Shown: positions 1 to 7,628, counted from the stretch's first letter. The stretch: DNA of 14,458 bases from DASTBU01 sp035711845 (GCA_035711845.1 DASTBU010000102.1:1-14458), one strand, 5' to 3'. Numbers and translations are program-made. The notes: generated from the letters alone by a model not told the origin.

Positions 1-322
1 AGCCCAGCGCACTCTCAAGTGCCGTTGCCTCGCGGCACAAGTCGAGGAACCGTCGAACACGTGTCTTGAAGTTCGGTTCGACGAGCTCGGGAGCAAGGTC
101 CAGAAGAATGACTAGCACGTCATCCTCTTCCACCGGCTGACCCAACAGATCGATCACGGGGCGCCGGTAAACGGCCGCAAGCTTCGCCAGTTCGTCAGGC
201 GAGACCGGTCGGTTCCCGAGTTCAATCTGAGCGAGCACCGTCCTTGAGAGGCCGGTCCGCTTCGCCGCGGCTTGCTGACTGATCCCGCGGTTCTCTCGCG
301 CGGCCCGCGCAATGGAAGACAC
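1..322 (-). CDS. Xre-family helix-turn-helix regulator, partial (C-terminus beyond left edge)
   Basis: A minus-strand frame opens at a GTG at 322 and runs off the left edge without a stop (107 codons visible). Residues about 9-60 are a typical Xre/Cro DNA-binding domain: RENRGISQQAAAKRTGLSR followed by IELGNRPVSPDELAKLA and a hydrophobic end YRRPVIDLLG. The following residues (EEDDVLVILLDLAPELVEP) are not recognised. In many relatives such an HTH precedes a longer C-terminal domain, often an ImmA/IrrE-type peptidase or a ligand-binding region, but nothing of that kind is visible here. An in-frame TGA lies six codons before the GTG and no ribosome binding site is apparent. The gene begins two bases from the integrase remnant on the other strand, so its original start and promoter were probably lost in a rearrangement. 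It sits on the tRNA-Cys-linked island. HTH identity is strong; start and intactness are uncertain. Confidence 0.7.
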   Translation of the reverse strand, partial: MSSIARAARENRGISQQAAAKRTGLSRTVLAQIELGNRPVSPDELAKLAAVYRRPVIDLLGQPVEEDDVLVILLDLAPELVEPNFKTRVRRFLDLCREATALESALG

Positions 323-324
323 TC

Positions 325-1250
325 GTGCTGCCGACTCTCAAGCTCTCAACGCAGCACGGCTACAAAACGGTGCTCGCGAAACACCTGCTGCCCAACTGGC
401 GAGACTGGCGCTTGCGCGACATCGGTCGGCAGGACATCCAGCAATGGGTCGCGGATAGGTTCAAGCGGCAACTCGGATGGCAGACGGTCCGAAACGCGTG
501 GACCTTGTTGTCGGGCATTCTCGAAACGGCGGTCGAGTACGGTTACCTCTCGACGAACCCTGCGCGGGGCGTGAAATTCCCCGAGAAGGAACTGAAAGAG
601 GCGCCGGCACTCATCACTGGCGAGGACTTCATGAAGCTCTTGAAGCACCTCGACGAACCGTACCGCACGATGGTGAGGCTCATCGCGGCGACGGGGTTGA
701 GAATCGGCGAACTGCTCGCAGTGCGTTGGAGATCTCTCGATCTCGAGATCGGTACGCTTTCGTTGCGCGAGTCGGTGTACGAGGGAAGGTTCCAGTCGCC
801 GAAGACGCAGAAATCGCGGCGAACGATTCCGCTGGGTCCACAAGCAATCTCGTGGCTCCGGGAGCATCGCCTTCGGGCGAAGCGCACCGCATCCGACGAT
901 TTGGTGTTCGGGAATCGCAACGGTCAACCGCTACGCGAGTCCAAGCTGCTGCGGAACATCTTGCAGCCGGCGGCCGAAGCCGCCGAGCTCGGTCGAGTGA
1001 CGTGGCATCAGTGTTCCGCCACATTCACTCGTCGCTGCTCAACGACCTTCGCGTGCCGGTCAAGATCGCCCAGGAGCAGCTGGGGCACTCGAGTATCTCG
1101 ACGACGCTCCACATCTACACGCATGTCGTCGATGCCTCGCACCGCAAGGCGATCGAAGCGCTCGAACGCGAATTGTTCCCAACTGTTCCCAAATTGCCGG
1201 ATGGCCCCAAGCCGGCCGATTCGGCAAGTCGTGATTTTCGTGTGGCTTAG
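325..1250 (+). pseudogene. Tyrosine recombinase (phage/island integrase), 5'-truncated and frameshifted
   Basis: The first part (frame of 325) reads as the SAM-like core-binding domain of a phage integrase (PTLKLSTQHGYKTVLAKHLL) followed by the catalytic domain with the first arginine in ATGLRIGELLAVRW and the lysine region SPKTQKSRRTIPL. At 1011-1014 the frame breaks inside the H-x-x-R box: after WHQ the homology continues two bases later as FRHIHSSLL, then LGHSSISTTLHIYTHVV with the second His and the nucleophilic Tyr, ending at TAG 1248-1250. An extra GT dinucleotide explains the break. The N-terminal arm-binding region of a full-length integrase is missing: family-like sequence extends only slightly upstream (QWKT, from about 310) and then meets the regulator gene on the other strand. 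All catalytic boxes survive across the two frames, so the decay looks recent or is a sequencing error. The 3' end abuts the tRNA-Cys gene that is presumably its target. Confidence 0.85.
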
Positions 1251-1253
1251 AAT

Positions 1254-1327
<74 letters not shown>

Positions 1328-1635
1328 GGTCGGAACTCGATTGTACAGGGAAGTCCGCCGCGGCTCTCTAGAAGCAGCGACAACAGCGAAGCGATCGGGG
1401 CTGGAGGTTCATCATCAGCATCATTGCGTGCTGCACTCTCCTGAAAGAGCGCCATCGGCCCCACGCGACGCCGGCTTGCCAGCCGACGCGCTGGACAGCA
1501 GGACCAACCAAAGGTTGGAGGAAACCGCCGCGCAGCCGCCAGTCCAGCACGTTCACGTCTGCGACCGAGCGCGCAGAGCGGAGTCGCCGGCGCAACGAGC
1601 AGGAGCAGCCCACAGCGCCGCGCCGTTCTGAAGAT
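1328..1635. other. Spacer between tRNA-Cys and tRNA-Gly, no gene recognised
   Basis: This 308-bp spacer separates the two tRNA genes. It holds the candidate -10 at 1340-1345, a perfect 6-bp inverted repeat CCAACC-AAA-GGTTGG at 1504-1518, and a 5-bp one CGGCT/AGCCG at 1472-1485. Neither hairpin is followed by a T-run on either strand, so they do not look like intrinsic terminators. Open frames here run into the tRNA genes and resemble nothing I know. Confidence 0.5.
1340..1345 (-). promoter_or_regulatory. Possible -10 element for tRNA-Cys
   Basis: The minus strand carries TACAAT here, a near-perfect -10 hexamer, 12 bases before the first base of tRNA-Cys, which would give a leader of only about 6 nt. 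I see no convincing -35 at 16-18 bp, so it may act weakly, or tRNA-Cys may instead be read through from the tRNA-Gly promoter. Confidence 0.35.
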
Positions 1636-1710
1636 TGGAGCGGGAAACGGGATTCGAACCCGCGACTTCGACCTTGGCAAGGTCGCACTCTACCACTGAG
1701 TTATTCCCGC
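1636..1710 (-). tRNA. tRNA-Gly (anticodon GCC)
   Basis: The minus strand folds as a complete tRNA: acceptor GCGGGAA/TTCCCGC, D arm CTC-AGTGGTA-GAG, anticodon stem CGACC/GGTCG with loop TTGCCAA (anticodon GCC), T arm with TTCGAAT, U73 and an encoded CCA (1636-1638). It is preceded by a good sigma-70-type promoter at 1766-1795 and followed, after 308 bp, by tRNA-Cys on the same strand. Confidence 0.97.
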
Positions 1711-1765
1711 TCATCACAACAGGGACGCCAATCGAGCCCCCCGGCCGCGCAGTCTCGAAGCCTCG

Positions 1766-1795
1766 ATCGTACCACACGCCCTCGCGGGCAGGCAA
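1766..1795 (-). promoter_or_regulatory. Promoter of tRNA-Gly (possibly also tRNA-Cys)
   Basis: On the minus strand, TTGCCT (1795-1790) and TACGAT (1771-1766) are separated by exactly 18 bp, matching a sigma-70/RpoD-type -35 and -10. The predicted start near 1758 leaves a leader of about 48 nt before tRNA-Gly. It lies in the gap between the end of yraN and the tRNA, so the tRNAs need not depend on read-through from yraN. Confidence 0.6.
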
Positions 1796-1807
1796 GGCGC
1801 GGCCGGG

Positions 1808-2197
1808 CTACCCCGTCGCGTCGAACGCGTGCGGATACACGGTGATCCGTGGCGACGTCTCCACCTCGTCGATCGCGACCACGTCGAAACGGCAGGGACG
1901 GTCGACAATCGCCGCGCGCGCCAGGTAGTCGCGCGCCATCCGGACCAGCCGCAGCTGCTTGCGCCTCGTCACGGCCTCCGCGGCGGTCCCGAACTCCGCC
2001 GTGGCCCGCGCCTTGACCTCGACGAACACGAGCGTCTGCCCGTCCTCGGCGACAATGTCTATTTCGCCATACGCCGTGCGGTAGCGGCGCGCAAGTATTG
2101 CGTACCCGCGGCGCTCGAGCTCCTCAACCGCGAGAGATTCGCCCGACAGGCCGAGTTGCTGGCGGCGCAGCGTCACGACGGGGTCGGTAGCGTGCAA
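1808..2197 (-). CDS. yraN: YraN/UPF0102 family protein, predicted nuclease fold
   Basis: A 129-residue frame of the right size for the YraN (UPF0102) family. Family features are GLSGESLAVEELERRGY (residues 16-32), GEIDIVAEDG (44-53) and VFVEVKAR (57-64), with Asp47, Glu60 and Lys62 in the places of a PD-(D/E)XK nuclease core. The biochemical role is unsettled; the fold suggests DNA or RNA binding or cleavage, and the protein is cytoplasmic. The start is uncertain: the frame opens at TTG 2197, and a GTG at 2176 (residue 8) is the other choice. Neither has a visible Shine-Dalgarno sequence, and a GGTCCCT repeat tract begins 15 bp upstream. It lies downstream of the aminotransferase gene on the same strand (260-bp gap) and upstream of the tRNA promoter. 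Confidence 0.9.
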   Translation of the reverse strand: MHATDPVVTLRRQQLGLSGESLAVEELERRGYAILARRYRTAYGEIDIVAEDGQTLVFVEVKARATAEFGTAAEAVTRRKQLRLVRMARDYLARAAIVDRPCRFDVVAIDEVETSPRITVYPHAFDATG

Positions 2198-2211
2198 GGC
2201 ACGAGCCGACC

Positions 2212-2347
2212 GGTCCGGTCCCTCAGTCCCTCAGTCCCTTGGTCCCTGGTCCTCGGTCCCTCGGTCCGTGTCCCGGGTCCTGGGTCCCTGGGTCCCTCGG
2301 TCCCTGGTCCTGGGTCCCTGGGTCCATGTCGCTGGTCCCAGGTCCCT
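2212..2347. repeat. Degenerate GGTCCCT tandem tract
   Basis: About 18 GTCC cores recur every 7-8 bases, mostly as GGTCCCT, CGGTCCCT, GGGTCCCT or GGTCCT, in the 260-bp gap between the aminotransferase gene and yraN. Variation in both sequence and spacing points to slippage and decay rather than a protein-binding array of fixed phase. The minus strand reads as repeated AGGGACC. From 2348 to 2457 I see no gene, terminator or further repeat. Confidence 0.85.
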
Positions 2348-2457
2348 TCGTTCGGTTCCCATGTGCCCGCCCGTCCGACTCGGACTAACTGCCGCGCCGG
2401 GACGCGCGACGGTGGGCAGCCTGCGCTGACGATCGGCGATTGACGACGGCGGACTCG

Positions 2458-3792
2458 TTAACGCTTCACGTATGCCGCCGCACCGACTTCGGCGAGCGCC
2501 TCGTCCATCACGTGGAGGACGCTGTCGGCCTGCGACTTGGACAGGACGAGCGGCGGCGCCAGGCGGACAGCGTTCTTCCCCGCGCCGAGGATCAACACGC
2601 CGCGGCGGAACATCGCCTGTACGAGGGCACCGCGCTCTTCGACCGCGCGCTCCTTCGTCTTGCGGTTGCGCACCAGCTCGATCCCGATCATCAGCCCCTT
2701 CCCCCGGACATCACCGATGATCTCGTGCCTGGCCTGCAGCTCGCGGAGCCCGTTCATCAGGTGCTCGCCGATGCTGGCCGCATTGGCGATGAGCTGTTCC
2801 TTGAGCAACTTGATCGTCGCGTTGGCGGCGGCGCACGACACGGGGTTGCCGCCGAACGTGCTGGCATGCGCTCCGGGCGGCCAGGCCATCACGTCGGCCC
2901 TCGCGCACGTGACGCCGAGCGGCAGTCCCGACGCAATGCCTTTCGCGATGTTGACGATGTCGCCGCGCAGGCCGAAGTGCTCGGAGGCGAACATCTTCCC
3001 GGTACGGCCCATGCCGGACTGCACCTCGTCGACGACCAGCAGCATCCCGTGCTTCGTCGCCAGGTCGCGAAGGCCCTGCAGGAACGACGCAGGCGGAACG
3101 ATATAGCCGCCCTCGCCCTGAATGGGTTCGACTACGATGGCCGCGATCTCGTCCGGCGACACGAGGTGCGTAAAGAGCTGATCCTCGATGAACGAGAGGC
3201 TCATGGCCGCCGCATGATCGGGGCTCGTCGCGCGATACGGATCGGGATACGGGGCGTGGTAGACGCCGGGCATGAACGGACCGAACCCGCGGCGCTGAAT
3301 CACCTTGCTGGCCGTGAGCGCCAGCGAGCCGAGCGAGCGGCCGTGGAACGCGCCGAGGAACGCGATGATCCCCTGCCGCTTCGTGTCGTACCGCGCGAGC
3401 TTCACGGCGGCCTCTGTGGCCTCGGTTCCGGAATTGCCGAAGAACGACCGGACGTCGCCCTCGATCGGCACGATGCCGGCGAGCTCCTCTGCCAGCCTGA
3501 CCTGCGGCTCGTAATAGAAATCCGTCCCCGACATATGGATGAACTTCTGCGCCTGCTCGATGATGGCCTTCACGACGTCGGGATGCGAGACGCCGGTCGA
3601 GTTCACCGCGATGCCCGCGGCGCAGTCGAGGAAGCGGTTGCCGTCCACGTCCTCGACGACCGCGCCTTCACCCCTGGCAATCACGAAGGGATAATCGCGC
3701 GTATAGGACGGCGACACGTACTTATTGTCGCGGTCGATGATGGCCTTGGCTTTCGGGCCGGGCAGTGGGGTCTTGATGTCAGGTGCGTTCAT
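2458..3792 (-). CDS. PLP-dependent class III aminotransferase (acetylornithine/4-aminobutyrate type)
   Basis: A 444-residue enzyme of the ornithine/acetylornithine/4-aminobutyrate aminotransferase family, transferring an omega-amino group to a 2-oxoacid with pyridoxal phosphate in the cytoplasm. Visible family marks are the phosphate loop SGTEA (121-125), the ring-stacking region GAFHGRSLGS (147-156), VVDEVQSGMGRTG with Asp255, the Schiff-base lysine Lys284 in IAKGIASGLPLG, and STFGGNPVSCAA (311-322). Full length is normal for the family. The start is ATG 3792; only a weak GGA precedes it. There are no arginine-synthesis or GABA-shunt neighbours to settle the substrate, so no gene symbol is given; 4-aminobutyrate, acetylornithine or a lysine-derived amine remain possible. 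It is preceded by an ATTG-rich repeat gap and followed by a GGTCCCT tract. Confidence 0.92.
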   Translation of the reverse strand: MNAPDIKTPLPGPKAKAIIDRDNKYVSPSYTRDYPFVIARGEGAVVEDVDGNRFLDCAAGIAVNSTGVSHPDVVKAIIEQAQKFIHMSGTDFYYEPQVRLAEELAGIVPIEGDVRSFFGNSGTEATEAAVKLARYDTKRQGIIAFLGAFHGRSLGSLALTASKVIQRRGFGPFMPGVYHAPYPDPYRATSPDHAAAMSLSFIEDQLFTHLVSPDEIAAIVVEPIQGEGGYIVPPASFLQGLRDLATKHGMLLVVDEVQSGMGRTGKMFASEHFGLRGDIVNIAKGIASGLPLGVTCARADVMAWPPGAHASTFGGNPVSCAAANATIKLLKEQLIANAASIGEHLMNGLRELQARHEIIGDVRGKGLMIGIELVRNRKTKERAVEERGALVQAMFRRGVLILGAGKNAVRLAPPLVLSKSQADSVLHVMDEALAEVGAAAYVKR

Positions 3793-3825
3793 GACTGAAA
3801 TCCAACATAACAGACTGACAGAATT

Positions 3826-4053
3826 GCAGATTCGTTGATGGCAGAGTGCAGATTGATTGTCGATTGGAGAGGTCGATTGGAGATTTCATTCGGTGATTGT
3901 GGGGGCCTCGGTGATCAGCCGGCTGATTCGACGAGAGCGCGCGAGCCGACGTCAATCCTCAATCCTCAATCACATCTCCAATCGCCGAAGACAATTGCCA
4001 GTCGGCCATCTGCCATCGACAATGACTCCACAATCCGCAATCAACGAATCTGC
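3826..4053. repeat. AT-richer repeat gap with 14-bp inverted repeat
   Basis: The gap between cysS and the aminotransferase gene is unlike its GC-rich surroundings. It is built from variants of CAATC/GATTG words: tandem CAATCCT near 3955-3970, TCGATTGGAGA twice near 3862-3884, and CCATCTGCCATCGACAATG near 4008. A perfect 14-bp inverted repeat, GCAGATTCGTTGAT, bounds it at 3826-3839 and 4040-4053. No T-run terminator and no convincing gene was found; the open frames here only continue antisense to cysS. Confidence 0.7.
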
Positions 4054-4059
4054 GATGGT

Positions 4060-5487
4060 CTATTTGCGTTTCCACCTCGTGCTCGTACCGGTGTCTTCGA
4101 GAACAATGCCGCGGGCGTCGAGGTCCTTGCGGATTCGATCGGCCTCGTCGAAGTCGCGGGCGAGCCTCGCGGCGCGGCGTGCCGCGAGGAGCCGCTCGAT
4201 CTCCTCCACCGGCACGGGCGGCCGCTCGTCCTCGGTCCGGCGCAGGGACAGGATGCCCAGCACCCTGTCGAACTGATCGAACGTGCTGCGCACCGCCGCC
4301 GCGTCCTCCTGTGTGAGGCCGCCGCTGTCGATCGCGGAATTCAGCGCGCGTACCAGGTCGAACACCTCGCCGAGCGCGCCGGACGTGTTCAGATCGGCGT
4401 CGATATAGCGCCCGAACGCGTCGCGCGCCTGCGCCAGGCGCGCCGCGACTTCCGGGTGGGCTGCGCCTGGGGACAGCGTGTCCAGCCGCGCGAGGAAATC
4501 CATCAACCGCTTGAGTGATTCCTCTGCCTGCGCCATCACGGTCCACGAGAACTTCAGCTGTTTCCGATAATGGACGCCGAGGTAGAGGAACCGAAGCGCC
4601 GACGGTCTGAACCCTTCATCGACGACGTCCTGCAGGTTGTAGACGTTGCCGAGCGACTTGGACATCTTGTCGGCGCGGCCCGGCTCCTCCTCGATCATGA
4701 GGTGCTCGCTGTGCACCCAGAACCGGGCGAACGGCTTCCCCGTTGCGCCCTCGCTCTGCGCGATCTCGTTCTCGTGATGGGGAAAGATCAAATCCACACC
4801 GCCGGCGTGGATGTCGATCGGCGGCTCGCCGAGCAGCCGGAGCGCCATCGCCGAACACTCGATGTGCCATCCTGGGCGGCCCGGGCCGATGCCGGGATCC
4901 CATGTCGGCTCACCCGGCCTGGTCGCCTTCCACAACACGAAGTCGCGCGCATCTTCCTTCTCGTACTTGTCCGTATCGACGCGCGCACCGCTCTTGATGC
5001 CCGCATGATCGAGCCGGGCGAGCTTGCCGTACTCGGGCAGCGTCGAAATCTTGAAGTAGATCGAACCGTCGCTCCGATACGTGTGGCCGCGCGTCTCGAG
5101 CGCCTCGATGGTGGCGCCCATCGCCTCGATGTTCTCCGGGTCGGTCGCGCGCGGGCGCTCCTCGACCGCTTCGATCCCGAGCGCCGCCGCATCCTCCCTG
5201 AACGCCGCGATGTACCGATCAGTGTACTCGCGCAGCGGAACCCCGGCCTTCTGGGACTCGAGGATCGTCCGATCGTCGACGTCGGTGAAGTTCATCACCT
5301 GGCGAACGCCGAACCCGGCCTGATACTTGAGCGCGCGACGCAGCACGTCGATCGCGACGAAGGTCCGGAAGTTGCCGATGTGGCCGCGCGCGTAGACGGT
5401 GAGGCCGCAGCTGTACATCCGGACGACGTTGTCGCGGAGCGGGGCAAAGTCCTCCTCACGGCGAGTCAGGGTGTTGTAGAGACGCAT
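4060..5487 (-). CDS. cysS: Cysteinyl-tRNA synthetase
   Basis: A class I aminoacyl-tRNA synthetase that activates cysteine with ATP and charges tRNA-Cys. From ATG 5487 it is 475 residues, normal for CysRS. In numbering from the upstream GTG at 5502 (subtract 5 for the ATG start), the HIGH motif appears as HIGN (41-44), KMSKS at 279-283, and the zinc ligands that give cysteine specificity are Cys32 (SCGLTVY), Cys216 (GWHIECSAMA), His242 and Glu246 (PHHENEIAQS). The C-terminal part carries the anticodon-binding helical bundle. ATG is preferred over GTG because MRLYNTLTRR is the usual beginning; neither start has a clear ribosome binding site. It is the last gene of the run DUF1844, hydrolase, ribF, unknown gene, cysS, with 52 bp to the unknown gene. 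Confidence 0.97.
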   Translation of the reverse strand: MRLYNTLTRREEDFAPLRDNVVRMYSCGLTVYARGHIGNFRTFVAIDVLRRALKYQAGFGVRQVMNFTDVDDRTILESQKAGVPLREYTDRYIAAFREDAAALGIEAVEERPRATDPENIEAMGATIEALETRGHTYRSDGSIYFKISTLPEYGKLARLDHAGIKSGARVDTDKYEKEDARDFVLWKATRPGEPTWDPGIGPGRPGWHIECSAMALRLLGEPPIDIHAGGVDLIFPHHENEIAQSEGATGKPFARFWVHSEHLMIEEEPGRADKMSKSLGNVYNLQDVVDEGFRPSALRFLYLGVHYRKQLKFSWTVMAQAEESLKRLMDFLARLDTLSPGAAHPEVAARLAQARDAFGRYIDADLNTSGALGEVFDLVRALNSAIDSGGLTQEDAAAVRSTFDQFDRVLGILSLRRTEDERPPVPVEEIERLLAARRAARLARDFDEADRIRKDLDARGIVLEDTGTSTRWKRK

Positions 5488-5539
5488 CGAAGGCTGCAGC
5501 ACCGAAGGTCGGGGTCCGGAGCGGGTCGGTCCGGCGTGA

Positions 5540-5848
5540 CTATGCGGGCAGTGGATGGCGGGCCTCGCACGAGCGGCCGTCGCAGCGTGCCTGGATCAGG
5601 AGCCCGCGATCCACTTCCCTGAACTCGAACGTGATATCCCCCTCCGACCCTCCGGGCGCCACGCGCCGGGCGAGGTCTTCGAGCGTCGTGGCGGCGAACT
5701 CCGCCTCCGGAAGGGCGCTGCCCAGATATGTCGCAATCCGCGTGGCCACCTCCGACGCCACGGCCCGCAGCCCGCCCTGGGCCGGCACGGAGAGGCGCAG
5801 CATCAGCACACCCGCACCCGCGTCGGCATCCGCTCCGGCCTGAGACAT
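5540..5848 (-). CDS. Small conserved-looking protein of unknown function
   Basis: A 102-residue frame starting at ATG 5848, 9 bp after the ribF stop and 52 bp before the cysS start, so almost certainly co-transcribed. I do not recognise the family. An Ala/Gly/Asp-rich head (residues 1-14) is followed by LMLRLSVPAQGGLRAVASEV, a helical stretch, a second amphipathic helix around TLEDLARRVAP, and a beta-rich end DITFEFREVDRGLLIQARCD, then two cysteines (RCDGRSCEARH). The alpha-beta pattern faintly recalls small GHKL/anti-sigma-like domains, but the N-box and glycine motifs are not seen. There is no signal peptide or membrane segment. Its tight spacing and codon use like its neighbours support a real gene. 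Confidence 0.7.
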   Translation of the reverse strand: MSQAGADADAGAGVLMLRLSVPAQGGLRAVASEVATRIATYLGSALPEAEFAATTLEDLARRVAPGGSEGDITFEFREVDRGLLIQARCDGRSCEARHPLPA

Positions 5849-5857
5849 AGTCCGATT

Positions 5858-6793
5858 CTACAGCGAAATGCGATCGAAGAGCCTCCGGGCGCTGCGGCAG
5901 TCCGCCTCGATCTGCGCGCGCAGGGCGTCCACGTCGGGGAACGCACGCTCGTCCCGCATGCGCTGCACGAACGCCAGGCGCACATGGCGGCCGTACAGCT
6001 CCTGATTCACGTCGAACAGGTGGGTTTCGACGACGGTCTGCTCGACGTCGCCAAAAGTCGGGCGCAGGCCCACGTTCGTGATGGCGGGATGCACCACGTT
6101 GTCGATGGTCGCGGTGGTCGCATACACGCCGGCCGGCGGGAGCAACTCGTTGTCGGTCGCCAGGTTCGCTGTCGGAAAGCCGATCTCGCGGCCGCGGCCC
6201 GCCCCGCGCGTCACGATCCCGTCCACGAAATAGTGGTGGCCGAGCAAGCCACCGGCCTCGTCCACCCGCCCCTCGGACACCAGGCGGCGGATCCGCGTGC
6301 TGCTGACGACGAAGTCCTTGTAGCGGACGGGATCGATCTTCTCCGCCCTGAACCCGTAGCGGGCGCCGAGGCTGCGCAGGACCGAAAACGTGCCGGCCCG
6401 GTCGTGCCCGAAGAGGAAATTGGCGCCGACCCACACTTCCGAGATGCGCAACCACTCGACGAGCACCGTCCGCACGAACATCTCGGGCTCCCACAGCGAC
6501 AGCTCGCGCGTGAACCGCACGACGGCAATTCCCTGCATGCCCGCGCGCGCGAGCGCGTCGAGCTTCTGCGCCTTCGTCATGAGCAGGGGCGGGGCCTTGT
6601 CGGGCCGGAGCACCCGGGGTGGATGGGGATCGAATGTCATGGCCGCAGGCGTTCCGCCACGCTCGCCAGCCCGGCGGCGCACGCGGTCGATGATCTTCAT
6701 GTGTCCGCGGTGCAGACCGTCGAAGTTTCCCAGCGCCAACACTGGCTGGTTCCATCGCGGCGCCGGATCATCGGGGTAGTGCACGGTGAACAT
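5858..6793 (-). CDS. ribF: Bifunctional riboflavin kinase / FAD synthetase
   Basis: Converts riboflavin to FMN and FMN to FAD in the cytoplasm, using ATP twice. The 311 residues match the family length. The N-terminal nucleotidyltransferase domain (about 15-175) shows LGNFDGLHRGH (21-31), TFDPHPPRVL (53-62), NFLFGHDRAG (125-134) and the SSTRIRRLVSEG signature (164-175). The C-terminal flavokinase domain (about 183-309) shows GRGREIGFPTANL (199-211), GVYAT (222-226) and TNVGLRPTFG (239-248). The start is ATG 6793, 36 bp after the stop of the hydrolase gene; the unknown 102-residue gene follows after 9 bp, so these genes are likely read as one unit. No FMN riboswitch is visible upstream, consistent with an internal operon position. 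Confidence 0.97.
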   Translation of the reverse strand: MFTVHYPDDPAPRWNQPVLALGNFDGLHRGHMKIIDRVRRRAGERGGTPAAMTFDPHPPRVLRPDKAPPLLMTKAQKLDALARAGMQGIAVVRFTRELSLWEPEMFVRTVLVEWLRISEVWVGANFLFGHDRAGTFSVLRSLGARYGFRAEKIDPVRYKDFVVSSTRIRRLVSEGRVDEAGGLLGHHYFVDGIVTRGAGRGREIGFPTANLATDNELLPPAGVYATTATIDNVVHPAITNVGLRPTFGDVEQTVVETHLFDVNQELYGRHVRLAFVQRMRDERAFPDVDALRAQIEADCRSARRLFDRISL

Positions 6794-6829
6794 GTCAGTC
6801 GGCGGACCGAGGCCGGCGGTGGATGTCGA

Positions 6830-7594
6830 TCAACACGCGACGACCAGCCCATCATAGGCCAGCGCCATTCCTGTTGGCAGGCGGGCACAGGTAGGGGCGT
6901 GCTGGAGGTCGTGGCACATGTGGGTGAAGTAGGTCTGGCGCGGTGCGATGCGGCGCGCCACCTCGATGGCCTCGCTCAGCGAGAAGTGCGTCGGGTGCGC
7001 ACGCTCGCGAAGCGCGTCGAGAACGAGCACGTCGAGGTTCCTCAGCAGGGACATGGACGATTCGGGGACTTGATTGCAGTCGGTCAGATAGGCGAACCGG
7101 CCCAGCCGGAGGCCCAGGATCTGGCGGCGGCCGTGGATCAAGGGGACCGGCACGATTTCCGTGCGGCCGATGCAGAACGCTCCGCCGATCGTGAACATCT
7201 CGAGCTGCGGCACCCCACCGCCCTTGTCCGTGGCCGGATCGAAGATGTAGAAGAACATCCGCCGGATGTCGGCAGCCGTCCCGGCCTCCGCGAAGCAGGG
7301 CATCGGCGTCTTGTAGAGATGGTTGTACCGGCGGATTTCGTCGATGCCGAGGACGTGATCGGCGTGGCTGTGTGTGAAGACGATCGCATCGATGCGGCCC
7401 AGATCGTGCGCCAAGGCCTGCGTCCGTAGATCGGGCCCTGCATCCACCAGCACTTTCATCCCGTCGTCGGCATCGACGAAAATCGACGGACGGAGGCGGC
7501 GGTCGCGCGGGTCGTCGGAGCGGCAGGTAGCGCACCGGCAGCCGATCATCGGCACGCCGTGGGAGGTGCCGGTTCCAAGAAAGGTGATCTTCAC
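6830..7594 (-). CDS. PhnP-like metallo-beta-lactamase-fold hydrolase
   Basis: A 254-residue metal-dependent hydrolase starting at GTG 7594, which gives the usual MKITFLGTGTSHGVPMIGC beginning; the frame stays open upstream, but only into the DUF1844 gene. The metal site is THSHADH (74-80), with His154 (PLIHG), Asp172 (YLTDC) and a C-terminal FTHMCHD (223-229). The extra cysteine set GCRCATC (Cys19, Cys21, Cys24) matches the structural-zinc site of PhnP, a phosphodiesterase acting on ribosyl cyclic phosphate. There are no phosphonate-degradation genes nearby, so the substrate is more likely a general cyclic or diester phosphate; this is unknown. It lies 34 bp after the DUF1844 stop and 36 bp before ribF. 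Confidence 0.92.
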   Translation of the reverse strand: MKITFLGTGTSHGVPMIGCRCATCRSDDPRDRRLRPSIFVDADDGMKVLVDAGPDLRTQALAHDLGRIDAIVFTHSHADHVLGIDEIRRYNHLYKTPMPCFAEAGTAADIRRMFFYIFDPATDKGGGVPQLEMFTIGGAFCIGRTEIVPVPLIHGRRQILGLRLGRFAYLTDCNQVPESSMSLLRNLDVLVLDALRERAHPTHFSLSEAIEVARRIAPRQTYFTHMCHDLQHAPTCARLPTGMALAYDGLVVAC

Positions 7595-7628
7595 GTCGGG
7601 GATGCGGATGACGGCGGGGCCGTAGCGA

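Noticed and set aside
1504..1518. Terminator hairpin CCAACC-AAA-GGTTGG
   Set aside because: The stem is only 6 bp and no T-run follows on either strand.
1368..1688. Minus-strand frame between the two tRNA genes
   Set aside because: It overlaps tRNA-Gly, has Arg/Cys-rich low-complexity composition and resembles no family.
2440..3798. 452-residue plus-strand frame
   Set aside because: Exactly antisense to the aminotransferase, which has all family motifs; long antisense frames are common in GC-rich DNA.
3826..4053. Intrinsic terminator or riboswitch upstream of the aminotransferase
   Set aside because: The inverted copies are 200 bp apart with no compact stem-loop and T-run, and no known riboswitch core is recognisable.
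5555..7429. 624-residue plus-strand frame
   Set aside because: Antisense to the 102-residue gene, ribF and the hydrolase; no recognisable protein features, His/Arg/Asp-rich shadow composition.
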